Shown here: in pieces, positions 1-13,891 of the stretch
Layout: every line of letters starts with the position of its first letter
Numbering within the stretch: the stretch's first letter is position 1
Source: Panorpa germanica
Taxonomy: Eukaryota; Arthropoda; Insecta; Mecoptera; Panorpidae
Assembly: GCA_963678705.1 (NCBI GenBank)
Contig: OY783218.1
Span: forward strand, 13,588,152 to 13,652,151
Reading direction: 5' to 3'
Length of the DNA: 64,000 nt
Program-made: the position numbers and the translations under genes
The notes under the pieces: generated by a model
Seen by the model: only the letters and a program-made list of their open reading frames with translations
The model's database searches: none
Told to the model about the DNA's origin: nothing

Positions 1-2139
1 TTATTTACTTGTCTATCATTCTGTACAGTAATGTTCAGTTAATTCTTAATTAGAAACAGCTTTTTGCACGACAAAAAAACAAACAATGCAGTGCAAAATA
101 AACCGAATAACAAAATACAAAAAAGTGTAATTTCATCTGATTATATAATATGGTTTATGTATATTAAGATGTTAGTCCTTGCTTATATTTAGTAATTATA
201 CTTTTAAGAACATTTTAAGAGTTTGCACTTGTTGTGAAAGTATTTATTTTTTTAAATTTCTGACGGTTTTTAATGATACCATCGGCAAGCCTCCCTGCAA
301 ACGAGTTCTACGAAACAGCTTATATCTCCAATACTTTTTTATAATTTTTATGTAAATATATCACAAATATATACTGTACTTAATAATAATAAAATAAAAT
401 TATATACTTCAAGATTGCGTCAAAAAATAATACCCATATTATTTTAGGAGCGACACCCTTCCCTCTCCAGGGGGATTCATTTCAAAGATATATTAAATTG
501 ATGTGTTTGTCGAATGATTTTACAATAAAAACATATTATTAAGTTCGTAAATAATAATTTCATTCCTACAAAAATGATTTTCCAACGTTTCTTTACATAT
601 TGCAGAAAAGAAATTTCCTAATTCTAATTCTCAGTACCGAATCAAGCGAGAATATAAATAGGCTGGGTATTGGCATGAAACAAACTGGGTGACGGAGCCT
701 TAACGGCTTATAATACTTAATTTTCATTGGATACATTACGCGGGATCCTCTTCTGCATTGGTTTCATCTAACTTAAGATTATCTTAAGTTAATTAAATAC
801 GTGTTTTACAGCGTCGTAAATAAAATTTAGAGATCTTAACAGATCTAATTCTGTCAAACATCATGGTGTTGTATCTGTATCTCATTGCGCCAATAAAGCT
901 CTCAGCCAATTTGTGTTGATCCGGTGTTGATGATTTCCCGTTCTATTTATCACACACACATACACTCACACTCACACAAGAACCTGATTTGCTACTTACT
1001 TTTACTTCTTGGTGAGTGCTAAAGCTAAGGTGTTGCCAGCATAGCGAATATCAACTTTAGTATCTTGAATTTAGTTAAGTTTAATTCACTTACGGTAAGT
1101 TGAGTGGATTCATCAGTGGTGATACATTAAAAGCTTTGCGAAGAAGCCACATTATCTTCTTAGATCCTTACGTTTATGGCAGGGAATATAGGGAATATAT
1201 ACCAGATATATAAGCGCAATATTGTACATCCAAACATGAACGATGTAAGAGATGATTCTGCATTTAAATTTACCGCCAAATTTAAAATATGTAGTACAGA
1301 CGCGAGAATTTATACATGGTCTCTGATAAAGATAGAATTGACCCATATCTTGGGTTAAACTTCAGTTATAACTTAACTAATTCATTATGGCTAACTTAAA
1401 AGTGAAGTGTAACAGATGGAAGACAAATTACATTATACTTCGCTTAAAGTTTATTTATAAATATAATCTAATTAGTGAAGTGTCTGACGTTTTTATATAC
1501 AAAATATGCATATGGTAACACTTATATTACACTTACAGTATAGTCAATACTTTAGAAATAGTCAATAGAAGTTATTATCTGAATAAAGTTGTTTAGAACA
1601 AGTTATAAAATATTAACAGAAATATTAATTAAAAAACTTATTATTATTTTATCGAGTCGTTATTAAGATTGTTAAGAAGTCGGATGTGAAAGTTTAATTA
1701 CAATTTTTTTTACAGTTTTTGGACGTTGCTTTAAAATTGAGAAACAGTAAACCGAATTTGAACTTTGTCGACTTTTTCATCGATGATCTCTTACTATATT
1801 GGCAGCTTTTGTGGTGCCTTCATATAATTTAACTTGAAGATAACTATACCCAGAAAATATAACTCGGATTATTTATTTTTGTCCAAATTATTAAGACGTC
1901 CTTCTGCTTCAACGGTGATTTCTTCAAAGAGCAACTATCCTCAGAGGGCTACCTCAAATATTGTGACATAATAGATTATCTTCCATGTTTATACGATATA
2001 TCGAATGCGATTTATGCTGACAAGTCCACACTTATAGCAACATTGATTTCAATACCTAAATTGGGTAAACTAAAGCCCCCTTAAATCGACGGCTATGTCT
2101 CCTGTGAATGAAATATGTAAAATGTAACATGTCACGTTA
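1..2139. other. Gene-free, no recognisable element
   Basis: AT-rich sequence with only short chance frames. The one simple repeat is an interrupted CA tract at 952-981. Confidence 0.6.
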
Positions 2140-2350
2140 AGTAGAAATATGAACATCACTCATTACCGTATGAAACAATGTTCACCCACCGTTCAATGCC
2201 TAACGTACATGTGTACACCACGTCGAAGAATGTCGAGTGTTCCAACTCATCACCCAGAAACTCGGCTAACTCCGTAGACCCCGTAGAGCATAAAGCGTAG
2301 CCCGTACAGTGTAGAGAACCCATCATTAATCTTTATTTCATTTTATGCTA
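2140..2350 (+). repeat. Dispersed repeat D, copy 1
   Basis: It shares GAACATCACTCATTAC at its left and ATCATTAATCTTTATTTCAT at its right with the copy near 5.4-5.63 kb. The middle differs: here it has loose CGTAGA/CCCGTA repeats. It is non-coding, its class is unknown, and its ends are not exact. Confidence 0.45.
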
Positions 2351-5300
2351 GCACTTGACACAGAAGGCCGATATGTACTATGGTTGTAATACTTAAAAAA
2401 TACATAACACGTATACAGCAAAATCATTTTACAATTGATTTTCCGTTATGCAGAATAATTGTGTGTAAAACAACACGAACCCTTCGATACAATGTTTAGT
2501 ACATTGATATCGAAAGTAAAATAAACGCGCAGGGCAGCCATTTTGTGCATGCAAAATTTTGTGAGCAATTATTTTATTTAATTTATTTTTTACTACAAAA
2601 TTGTGATATTCAATAAATGAAATATTAATAAATGAACTCCGCACTTGTTAGAATGATGTCCGCACAGTTACATCTTTTAACCGTTTGCATTTCTATCTAT
2701 AGTAATTCATCTTTGATATTTCCGTGGTGTTGGATACGCGCCGGATTAAAGAGTCGTTACTATATATAGATATTTGTGTGACAGTCTCTCTGTGTATGTT
2801 AGCTAATATAACTTATGTTGCACCATGTCAGAATGAACAGTATTATGTTTTCTCAAAGCATTCTATGTCACAAGATTCAAGTTCACTATTTCCACAATTT
2901 CCATAACATTTTCACAACAGTTGTTAAAGCATCCAACGTTGTATTGGAACCTGTCAACAACATACACGACGACAACAACAACAACAACAACAACAGCTCT
3001 CAGGTAGCGTGACTGTTAACTCGAACACCAGTTCCACTTGAATTGGTGTTGTGATGAAAATTGTAGTGATATTTTCATATTACTTGCAGTAGTCGTACAG
3101 ACTATAGTGTATACCACGATGTACCGTATACAACTCGTACTAACCAAAACTATTTCTTTATGTAAATTTAATACATGTTATGCCAGAGCTGTACGTGATT
3201 TAGATCAATTCAGGGATTACCATATGTACTACATTATTATTTTAATCAAATATAGATTTTGTACAATGTTTTAATATTTTATTAAGCTTTGGCTTATTTA
3301 ATCTGCTTGCCAAAATATATTCTAAACGCAGTAGCGTACATTTAAGGTTTATTTAAATACAAAAGTGTGTCTACCTATTAGAAAAACATTGTTTAGGTTC
3401 TTACCCGAAACCGCAAAACATGAATGTTACATTTTTGTTTTATTTTACTTAAGCAAAACCTAATTATTATTATTCTATAACTATTCTAAAAGCCTTTAAT
3501 CATTAAGGTGTTCTTTAGAAGTTTCACAGGTGGAAAAAGAGTAAAATAGGTCACAAGACGTTGTATATTACGTAAAATCGTTTGTGTTATAGGTACTTTT
3601 ACTATATATAAACGTCCGATTACATAACAAAAATTATCCTTAATATTACATATTAAAATAATATATTAATAAATGATTTTAAGTGTATTTTGCATTTATT
3701 TAATGACAATATAGCAGAATTATGTTAATGTTAGATAAAAAATATTATTTAATATATAGAATTCTTAAAGCACAGTTGTTGCAACCAAGGAGCAATATGT
3801 AAAAGAACGCTGTAGCTTTTCCTATTTAAGAAACCTTCCTGATTTTCGAATACAATTTTTTTTCATAGCTTACCCCCCCCTTCTGACTTTGAGATATTGT
3901 TTTTGCGGACTATCTATAAGTCATTTATGCCATCTATCGTACAAAAAATTAAACTTTCAATCACGCTACTAAAAATATATGTGGGTAGTTTATTATTATG
4001 ACATTGTAAGAAAAAAAACTTTTTTTGATTTTTAGGGTTGGTATTTTTTTCTAAGGCATTTCCATATATTGGTGTTTAGGGTGGTTAGCTTTAAAACAAA
4101 AATATTCTTAGTTTTTGGTATTTTCTTTTAGCGAAACAAATCTGTTACAATATTTTAAAGTGAGTGACGATTATGTAAACGATCTACACTAAAATGGCCA
4201 TAATTCAAGTAGATTTATGGTACTGTTAGATATACACCCCTATCGTAGGGGTGGAAAACCTGATTAATGTACTTGGATGTGTATACTCATACATTTATTT
4301 TGAATTGTTAGAAAATTTGAGCGGATCATTTAATTTACAATAATCATAATTATCTGTATGTATGTTGCAACGCCCTCAGAATCTGTGGGCCACTAGTTTA
4401 GAATTTATGTGTGGGTCTGCCAGAGAAAATTTAATAATTTGTTCATATTCTTTTTATTGTTATTTTATTTAACGTTGGTCTGTAATGCTGGGTGCTATCA
4501 CAAATGACCTGAAACAGTTCTTTATTATGAACCTTTGCATTCTTCTATGATGGTAACAAGAGCCTGTGTTCTTAAGATTAGATTCATAGCTATACTGTAC
4601 AAATATTACAATCAATAATTTTACTGTTCCTTACAAAGTTATAAAAAAACAATGCTAAGCAAACAAGACACGGTAGTTGAAATCATCCTAAAACGAGAAA
4701 AGAATACCGTCTTCTATTTTCCTGAAATATTTAAGGAAAGTTTGTAGTATTGAAGCAATCCTCAACAGTTTTCATTCTTCAATAATTATTAAGGTGTATA
4801 TAGGATATTAGTAAATTAATTAGCGATTTCTCGAACGTGTGCAGATGTCGTAAAGCAATTAAACATAGATCCCATAGACAAAGGTTTTCACAATAAAGCT
4901 TAGTGAGAGAGAAACGTTTTTGTCTCCCACCCACCATGCAATACCGTTTCATACAAGCAACTTGGATCACGCCAGTGTACTTTATTAAGTATGAGTTAAG
5001 CCCACTATTGCGACAAAGAGAGGGGGTAACAAGCGATATCTAGCGGTGGATTTATGACCCACAGAGCATGATGAAAGACAAAGAGTCTTGCTTTGCTGCG
5101 GATTTATCCAGCAGCCCTGCCAGCCAGGATAACACAGTCTGCATCCGGTTACTACTACATTTTCATTTCGTGCTGAGTTCTTCGATTCTTTTTTGCAAAC
5201 AAAATGCTTTTTCTAAATTATTATAAATATGAAAATGTATGAAATATTGTTTGTTATTAGAAACGTTACAAAGTTTGTTATTGTTTGCAATTATAGCTCT

Positions 5301-5404
5301 TGTTGAAAGATCCTATATTATCAATAACAATTTCGAAAATAAGGTGTGTAGTAAAACAAATTTCAAAGACAGTGGACATCATTAATCGGAGACAGTTATG
5401 TCAA
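2351..5404. other. Gene-free, simple repeat only
   Basis: Apart from the ACA repeat near 2.98 kb I see nothing. The short plus-strand frames around 2.7-3.3 kb have no recognisable protein features. Confidence 0.55.
2971..2995. repeat. (ACA)n trinucleotide repeat
   Basis: About eight ACA/CAA units, giving Asn, Gln or Thr runs depending on frame. The frames around it are short and no splice phase links it to the dpr gene. Confidence 0.9.
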
Positions 5405-5630
5405 ACAAACGTAAACACGAACATCGCTCATTACAATATTCGTACGCTGGGCGCCTCCTCCATTTTCACATCCAGTCACGCCACTTGTACTCACAGTATA
5501 ACAGAACCTCTCTAAGCGAAACATCATAGCAGTTGAGTAGCTGAGTAGCTGACTAGCAGAGCAGCTGAGCAGCTGAACTGCTGAACGCAAAGTTCTATCA
5601 TTAATCTTTATTTCATTTCATGTTTAACAT
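5405..5630 (+). repeat. Dispersed repeat D, copy 2, with internal minisatellite
   Basis: It matches the 2.14-kb copy at both shoulders (GAACATCGCTCATTACA and ATCATTAATCTTTATTTCAT). Between them lies a short tandem array at about 5528-5582 based on AGCTGAGTAG-like units of 9 to 10 bases. Chance frames cross it on both strands, but no protein signal is visible. Confidence 0.45.
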
Positions 5631-8309
5631 ATGACAGGGATGTCCAAAACACCACATGACATGGACACCCCCAAAAACAAGTTTTTTCTGACCCTTAGCG
5701 TTGTGAAAACGTGGTGAACTATACAGCTAGATTGTATATAGAAGATTATAGCAAACAAATATCTTTCAAATAAACCTATTTAACTACTTCCGCTTATAAG
5801 TAATACGGTTATCAAAGAAACTTCTCAATCTGTACTTCATTTGTATGCAGCATCTACAAGAACTCTTCATTTAAAAGTTCAGCACATTTAAAAACTATCT
5901 CCATCTCAAAACGAGAATACAATTAAAATTCTCTGAGTTTCATGGTGTCAGTTCCACTAGAACTTGTCGTCATGCTTAAACTGTCGTTTAGATATTTAAA
6001 TTTAAATTACAGTTCTGTGTTACATTGGTTATCTTGTTACGGAACGAAACCTGTAAACTAATTACTGCGATTGTTGTTTTATCATTAATAGTTCTATTTT
6101 GAAAATAAGGATGGCTCTTGTTTTCACAAAATACGAATATACCAGAGTCGAATGAATTACACTACATGAAGTATATATTCATATTTTCCTTTCAGACTTA
6201 TTTTTCGTGAAATTAAACCTAAAACAACTTTATGAGTAATATACGAGTATGCATATAATTAAAAGCATTCATATTTACTGTTGTACAAACATGGCTGTCT
6301 GTGATGAAGACTTAATTTGTGCAAACATTGACTGCTGCTTTAAATAGTCCAGTAAACACAGGCTCAAACTCCAACGCAAACAAGAGACTACAAAGAGCTC
6401 AGAATAAATATATAAAACTAGCAGACGAATTACTTTATGACTACAGCATTAAGGTCTATACGCATGTATCAGCGCTGAAACGTGATGATCAGTAAGTAGG
6501 GGAAATACTGACATTACTGAACGTTACTGACACTGACAAGTATGGAACAGTATTATTTTTCACTGACACTGATGCGTGTGTGGAAAACAAACTCATTATA
6601 GGAACATCAAAACCATAATAAAACTCCAAACAGAAAGAATTTACGTCTGGAACAGAACACACCCGACAGCTTGCCTTTCAAAATCGAATACAGACTACCA
6701 ATAGACACAATTTTCTAGGTGTTTTGGCGTCATTTACCTAAAATTGTTCGCTATTAATAATCGAAAAGTGTACTGTCTTAAATAAAGTAACAATCATTCA
6801 AAATTATTCTTCGGTGCTGCTTTAATGGCATTCTAAAAAAGAAACTACAGCCCACTTCTGATATGTACAAATATATGTAGATGAATAGCCAGTATTCATG
6901 TTCGTATCTAGGTTGCACTAGCTTCGAGTATAGTGAACTAATAACATAAATGAAATTATCATACAGGGGTTACTGAAACGCATTCAGACATCAACAGACT
7001 GATGGTATTGCTCCCTGCAGTAATATTGTAGAGATTCCATGGTCCTATTCTGCTTCCCTTAGTAATTCAACCCCAAATCAACCCTGCAATGTGTAAGGAG
7101 ACTAACCAACATTCCTACTACATACTCTCTACTCTCGAACATAAAGTGGATCGTCTAATGAAACGGATTGTATCGCAGTCAGCGGAATAAGATTTGCAGA
7201 TTCTCGTTGTTTGTTATTTATATGGGTTTTATTTAGTTATTTAATGTGTCTTAAGTTGACAAAGTTTTGTTTTGATGTCTATTAGTCGCCACCTAGTTTT
7301 TGTGTTACAGTTTCGTATTACATTATGTAAAATAGTAAACTAAACATCTTTTTATATCTTCTTCTTTGGACAGGTTATGCATCCCACTTTTTTCTTTATA
7401 GTATCTCCATATTTTTGGACAATATGACTGGTAAAATGTTTGTTATTCAAATTATGTATATATCTAATATTTATGTAATGTTACACTGACTTCGTTGCTT
7501 TCGACTTTCTAAAACATTGTAATTTTCAGAATTCGACACCGTAGAGATTATTATTTGTAAAGTTTCCTACGTAATCACATAACTGTAATGGCATTTCAAC
7601 CCCTATCGATAAAAATAGTATAAAGTAATGCGAAAAGATTTAAAACTTTGGTTGAGTTCGATGGTAGGACATTATCCTCAACGAGTATTCCGCATATTCT
7701 GTGGTCTTGTATAAAACTGAAGTGAACTGTTCGAATACGAATACGAGTACGGGTAAACTTTGTTCAGTTTGACCTGGTTAACCCCGTGCCTTGCTTGTCG
7801 TTACATAGTTACAATAATAGTCTGTACTTACCGAATAAGCTATCTCATTGACTTTCAAGAAGTTTTACCAGAACATTCTTACGCTGCATTCGACAATTAA
7901 TATGGCTTGTTAAACATTGTTATTTATAAAGGTTGAAACATTCAAATGCTAGATATTTAAATAAGGAATGGTTGTTGTTTAAGTTAGTATTTTTTATGTA
8001 AAAATTGTTACATTAATCTAAAGACCAACATCTACCACGACATGAAATCGTGAATTTAAAATTAACGCCATCTAACAGTCAAAGTTATTTACACATCGCA
8101 TTCATAATTTTAAGAACCGGTTGCTATACTCATTGTTATCGTAAAAGTTACTAAACATGGCCAGTTAAAGGATAAATAATAGTAAATAGTTTTCACACCC
8201 TGATAGTAGATACTGGTTGGCCCAAACGATTCTTTGTTATTTTTTCAAGTTGTTAGTTCAACAGCTGGGTTATTTCTTGCATTAATTTTATTATAATAAT
8301 TGCGTGTTT
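5631..8309. other. Gene-free, no recognisable element
   Basis: No frame, repeat or RNA gene is supported. A small run of GAATACGA-like repeats lies at about 7732-7757. Confidence 0.6.
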
Positions 8310-8700
8310 TTCTTATTAATACTTCACGGGCTTCTTAGGACCACAGTCCTTTTTTCACCCTTCTTACTTCATTTTATTTACATTTTATCTATTTACGTTT
8401 CATTATTATTATTATTACCTAAACTTTTAAACCCGCTTTATGCCATAACCTGTCTATCACTAAGCACACTGGCCACCTCGGATATATTAGTAGTTCCTGC
8501 ATACTCGTTGGCAACTCCACTCCAAAACTCTGTTCAAATTATTTCTGCAGGCTTCCGTTTCTGTACATTGGAAGATCAAATGTTCTGGATCTGCTACCCC
8601 TTCTTCACAATTGCACATATCTTCTTGCACCAAGTGATTTCTTTTCAGATGTGCCAATGCCCCTGTATTGTCTACCCTCAGTCTCGAGATAAGTGATTAA
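8310..8700 (-). mobile_element. LINE family A, degenerate 3' end of the reverse-transcriptase ORF
   Basis: On the minus strand, bases 8695 to about 8500 encode RLRVDNTGALAHLKRNHLVQ, then a Cys-x-Cys...His...Cys motif (CNCEEG...DPEHLIFQC). This is the C-terminal zinc-knuckle-like motif found after the reverse transcriptase in many insect non-LTR retrotransposons. The 3' untranslated end at 8322-8350 matches the motif shared with the copies near 11.75 and 22.1 kb (CTAGGAAGCCCGAGAA-like, here diverged). Only the 3' end is present, as usual for 5'-truncated LINE copies. The plus-strand open frame of 130 codons here is just its antisense shadow. Confidence 0.75.
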
Positions 8701-11700
8701 TTGTGTGTTTTGTATATTTGTTTATTATATAATTTGTATTTTTGATTTGTATATTATTTTGTGACTTTAATAGGATAATTAATACCATCTCCGAAAATCG
8801 AATTCGGACCTAAGCATAGCTGAGTGTTGGAATTTACGACCATCTTTTTCAATAACTATGAGTTCTGCTTTTTACGCACTAAGGCGCAACACGTCCTTGT
8901 CTAAATTCCATCTATATTATTCAATCTCTAAGTGAATTTTAGCTGCTAATAACGCAATTAATGTATGTAGTTCATTTTCCATTTCAATGAAAACTAATCT
9001 TCCATAAATATTTTCATTTGACACAGTAATTTGATTACGATATGTTGTTCCACATGTGATGATAATGGTTTAATTATGTTTAAATGTTAATCTATTTTAA
9101 AGCACTAACTGTAATTACAAATAAATCTAATCACTCAGTAATTGTAGTTGATAGGTATACATATATTTTACTTAATTAAATATTCTTATTTTGAAAAGAA
9201 TTAGTAAGTTGTACCAGTATATAGAGCTGAACACACACGTTTACATACTCGTACATCTGCATATGTCTATATGTTTATTTAATCAAACTTTAAATAATTA
9301 ATAATGTGTCAAAATTTTCATCTTGGCAGTTTTGACAGGTTATATGTAAAAAATAGATGAAATTCTCATTGAAGCATGTAGGAGTATGTTAATGGAAAAC
9401 GGCCCCTCTATTTTACACCCCTTCCCACACTGTATACATTTGATGCTGTAGGATAACTTGTAGTCATTTATAATCAAGGCTGTATTGTAATTATGAAATT
9501 AAATTCGACAATTAATCACTTTATGCAAATATGGAACAACATCTGATAATATTACATCATAATTAATAGTAAATTTTACTAGAAGAAAGGCAAGGATAAG
9601 TAAGAAGTATATAAGGTTATAGTAAGAAATAGGAGAAGGGTGTGGAAAGTTTTAAAGCACATCACTCCTCTATTTCTCTCTCTTTATTAAAAGATTCATT
9701 TTCTACTTCTCATATGGAAATTATAGTCTTGCAATGCAGTTTAACACTTGCTAGGTTACTACAAACTAATTCAAGAGTTACATTTTCTACCTGTTTGGTT
9801 GAAACAATACATATTTGTTTATAAAATTAATCACTCTTTAGATTAATAGATGGCAGCATAAGACGGGGTTTAGATTTAGATCAGTTTTATGATGACAGCG
9901 CTATTCCTACAAATACAGATAATTTCTGTAACTGCAAAATTAAAATAAATTAATTCAAAAATTTCATTAGATCGTTATCGAAGCTAAAAAATAGAAATCA
10001 GCCATTTTCTTTAATTACTTAAAGAGTCCTTACGAATTCATTGCCTTACTTTAATGTCTCTTAATAAGAAAACTAATTACTTTAACACCATAATGAATAT
10101 AAAGAATCTAATAACATTGGAGTCGAGATCTTAAATATCTAAAGCATCGTATTATATAACACGTGACCTAATAAACAATATGGGTTTTATATTATTTTCT
10201 GTAGACTCGATAATGCGATAACGATCGTATAACGTTAATGTACGAATATATATACGTACGTATAAATAGTGTTGTTACTAACTTAAGTGTTTTCTGTAAG
10301 TTTATGAAAGAATAAAACTTATAAAAGCTATAAGCTGTCTGGGACACTTCTTTAAGACGTACTTGTAAGAAGGAGCTATAAGTATTAAAGTCTATCACAA
10401 CATACTTCACTTTGCGTGTAAATATGTCAATCAAATGAAATTGCTGCGGGTGTTGCTGATGAAAAAATTATATTTTGATAACATTAAAAGTTTACTTCTA
10501 AAAGTGGGCGTCGTATCAAAAATTCTTTGTATGGTGCGTTTACATATCTGTATATACTGGAATACCTCTGTAATATTGAGATGTCTAATTAATGAACTGT
10601 ATGATCGACCTATGTATAAGCTAGACAATATGTTTTATGGCATAACCTAGTTTCAGGCTTTTAGAATCCGTGTAATATTGATGAACATAAATAAAATATA
10701 AACCAAATTTGACATTCCCTAAAAACAAAACCGACATAAATAATCAAACACAATCGAATACCACATAGTACACATCCGAACAAACACCCACCCACACACA
10801 CACACACACATTGGTGTTTACAATCAAACACAACACAGAGTAGACAGACATATCAGCTTTATGCATATTCAAACATGTTAAATATATACAAATCATGTTG
10901 ATATATATTGATTGTTCATTCATGTATTTTAAAACGAATAAATAATAGACGAAGCGTACTCATTTGATTTTATTAAGTTGGTAGCATTGTAACAAAGCAC
11001 TGCATTGTCCTGTAACTACATTCATGTAATATTTAGTAGATGGTACAATAACCTCTGTATCCCTCTATTAACATCAACATCATTAGAATCATTGGATCAA
11101 TACTACTACATTGGATACATTACAATGATTCTTATAGCAAAACTATTATAGCTACATCCAGTTTATTAAATAGATTACTAACATTCATGTGCCATTATTG
11201 TTTAATTTATTTATTGGGTATTTAATTGCCCATGTAATATTCTAACAGCAATTATGATCTGATGCACAATTATTCATCCTACGTAAAGTTGATGATAATT
11301 TTAAATCAATTTTACCGATATTTATAAAACACCTAATTATTATATATTTTATATCCCTGCTATTGCTAATTTATTTATTTAATTATTGGTGTTTAACATA
11401 GATTTATTTCTGCATCTAACTTATCCATTTGAAACATATATAGTGGCATATAGTATATTAAGTGACTAGTTCAAGATTTGTGCACTTATTCCTGAGTTTC
11501 ATTAGCTCTTTGGAAATTCTTTTTTTTAAAGAAATTTGTATGGAATTTGATTAAAAGATGAAGAGGTTTTCGTCACGATATTCCTGACCTCTGCTTGTTT
11601 TCTCCAAATGGTTTTTGAAAAAGAAGAAGAGTTATTTTCTCCGTTCCATAACTAGTGGTGAAACTCAGGAATAGAGGTGTCAGTTTTATGTTGCCCATCA

Positions 11701-11724
11701 GATAATTTTCTTTTTTTATTTTAT
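8701..11724. other. Gene-free, mostly unannotated AT-rich DNA
   Basis: Contains the CA repeat near 10.79 kb and, at its right edge, a stretch (about 11560-11690) related in inverted orientation to 36770-36850. The overlapping frames at 10.19-10.65 kb on both strands look like chance. Confidence 0.55.
10785..10810. repeat. (CA)n-type microsatellite
   Basis: CACCCA units followed by about nine CA repeats. A shorter, interrupted CA tract lies at 952-981. Confidence 0.85.
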
Positions 11725-12110
11725 ATATATAGTTTCTCGGGCTTCCTAGGCACGTAGCCTTTTATCGCCCTTAATATTATTCTGCTTCTTCTTATACGTT
11801 ATATTCAGACAACAAGAATGATCTATTCATGGCTACTGCAGTTATAAATTTCGGTTTCGCAATCAAAAAGGGGTGTTAACAGGAAGCGTCTGCGAAGTCT
11901 GTAGCACCGCCCTTTGGAGTCCATTTCTTGCCATTGCTGTATTTTTACATTGCCACAGAATGTGGTCATGATCTGCCTCCTCTTCAGCACATTCGCATTT
12001 AGAGTTTGAAATGATTTTGTTTCTTGCTAGATGTTTCGGAGCTCCAGTAAGATTCATTCTTAGTCTTAAGGCCATTGTTATTAATCTTCTTTGCCACGTT
12101 AATTTGGCAA
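11725..12110 (-). mobile_element. LINE family A, 3' end of the reverse-transcriptase ORF
   Basis: The minus strand encodes MALRLRMNLTGAPKHLARNK, then CECAEEEADHDHILWQC, a clear C-x-C...H...C motif at the C terminus of a non-LTR retrotransposon protein. A one-base loss near 11870 shifts the frame, after which the ending (FLLSEYNV and a TAA near 11790) matches the 22.0-kb copy. The 3' end carries GGGCGATAAAAGGCTACGTG and a CCTAGGAAGCCCGAGAAAC motif, then an AT-rich tail. It is a 5'-truncated pseudocopy. I could not find a target-site duplication by eye. Confidence 0.8.
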
Positions 12111-13139
12111 ACCATGGCTTACGTTTCAGTATTGGTTGTATTTTATAAAATTCTCAACCTTTATCAGAATTATCCCACTTGTCTTGCCAAATCCGCTAAT
12201 TCCGCTTTCATGTCTGACCCATCCGGTGATTAAACTTATTATATAATGAGCAAACGTTCTAATAAACTAAATTTGTCCAAATTTGTTAAGTTAAAATAAT
12301 TAAATAGTGTTCTTTACCCGTTGTTAACGTAGCGTAGCGAATAGAATGTAATCTTTTACAAAAATACCAGTTTTAAAAAGGAAGTAACTTTTTTCTATGA
12401 AAAAAACAATGTTCTACGTTTTTCTTGTGACGTTTAATCTTGGAAGATGATAGCATCTTCAAGAAGAACTTTAAAAAATGTATAAAAGTGTCAACAATCT
12501 CTTAGCTCGCGTTCTTATTCTCGATCAGTCTAATATATTATGTCTATGTGAAATTATTTTCTTAAATGCATCCATCGAATAGGAAATTCTATTTGGAAAC
12601 TCATTCTATTAAAACATCGTAGCTTCTATAAGATATAAATATGGAAATGAGAAAGAAATACTGGTACTACGAGAAAATATCGTTTGGGTTAATATGTGTG
12701 TCACGCCTGACGCCCTGACGCCCGACGCCCGACGCCCAGATTCGTGTTGTATTATCTGTAATGCATACGTATTCAAAGTCTGACTTCCTTTATGGAACAA
12801 GTAGGACCAGGTTCTACGAGGTGAGCAGATTGTACTGCAGGTGTTGTCAACCTAACTTACTAACTTAATGCGAATTTACTAATTGGGGGTCATCCATAAT
12901 ACGTCACACAAAGTTAATGGTTTTTAAATATATCGGCATTGATTGAGATTTGGCGTGTTGTTATCATTATTAAGGAGGATAATATTATGAACAATTCTCA
13001 CGGAAACAACTTCTTTCTAAGCCCAATAACTAGCGCGTTCTAGCGTTAGGAAAATCAAACAATTTTTTCAAATTGAAAAAGTTCACCACGCAGTTTCTTT
13101 CCTATTAAATCCAGAAGACAATTATTGAGTATAAAATGA
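12111..13139. other. Gene-free
   Basis: Holds the GACGCCC repeat and a MITE-like end (GGGGGTCATCCATAATACGT, about 12884-12915) resembling the 53.7-kb element. Nothing else is recognised. Confidence 0.5.
12706..12739. repeat. (GACGCCC)n tandem repeat
   Basis: About four imperfect units of a 7 to 9 base GC-rich motif (GACGCCC and CTGACGCCC). It stands out in AT-rich DNA. Confidence 0.85.
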
Positions 13140-13420
13140 ACAAGACCGATATTTATTTATTCATCAATTTCTATTTTGCCCCCTTCAAAGTAGCCCCCTC
13201 AGATATAATACACTTGTGCCAGCGTTTTTTCCAATCCTCGAAGCAGTTCTGATATGCACTTTTTTGTATGCTCTTGAGCTCTCTCAGCGATTCGGTTTGT
13301 ATCTCCTCAATCGTCTCAAAACGCCGTCCTTTCATGGGTCTCTTCAATCTTGGAAACAGGAAAAAGTCGCAGGGGGCCAAATCTGGTGAATACTGGCGAA
13401 ATTTTTGCCTCACTTTATTT
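13140..13420 (-). pseudogene. mariner transposase, C-terminal fragment
   Basis: The minus strand reads QYSPDLAPCDFFLFPRLKR, then GRRFETIEEIQTESLRELKS and FEDWKKRWHKCIISEG. The SPDLAPCDFFLFP block carries the third catalytic Asp of the mariner D,D34D triad, and FEDWKKRWHKCI is the usual C-terminal region. The rest of the transposase is missing from neighbouring DNA, so this is a dead fragment of roughly 80 residues where a full transposase has about 345. Confidence 0.88.
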
Positions 13421-13891
13421 TTTGAACAGACCTCATATTATTTTTATGGTTATAAACATTCTAAATCAAGCACTTGCAAGTTATCTATTATTGGGAAAAT
13501 ATGTATTTCAGTTACTCCCAAAGGATCCTTTTCTTCTTTAGGTTTCCTCAATTTGTAAATTAAGAAAATTCGCGTGACTCTAGCTCCCCTCTGCTCTCAC
13601 CCACCACTTGATTAAGCCATTAAACACAATTTTAAAATGATTGTATTTATTGGTTATTGCATTGTATCTACGAGAATCATAATTTATCGGTTGGAAGCCA
13701 CTGTCATATTACATGCCTTCTACACAGGCTGTGGCAACAACCTCCAGAAGCTAGGCACCAGATCATGACGCTAAGCACCAACATGCTATCTGTCTAAGTG
13801 CCGGAACACTGCAAATTGCCACCTGAATCACAATGAGCCAAATATATTTCATAAAGTAATATTTTTGTCATATACCACGGGTCCAATAAAT

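Noticed and set aside
2924..3003. Possible upstream dpr exon with Thr-rich or Gln-rich reading
   Set aside because: An acceptor-like CACAACAG and a donor-like CAG|GTAGCG flank the ACA repeat, but the Thr-rich frame ends in phase 2, which does not fit the phase 1 needed by the 14528 exon. The phase-1 frame has an early TAA.
5528..5582. AGCTGAGTAG tandem units as a coding repeat
   Set aside because: Unit length varies between 9 and 10 bases, so no frame is kept; it fits a minisatellite better.
8304..8696. 130-codon plus-strand hydrophobic frame resembling a membrane protein
   Set aside because: The minus strand of the same bases encodes the C-terminal zinc motif of a LINE protein, so the plus frame is its antisense shadow.
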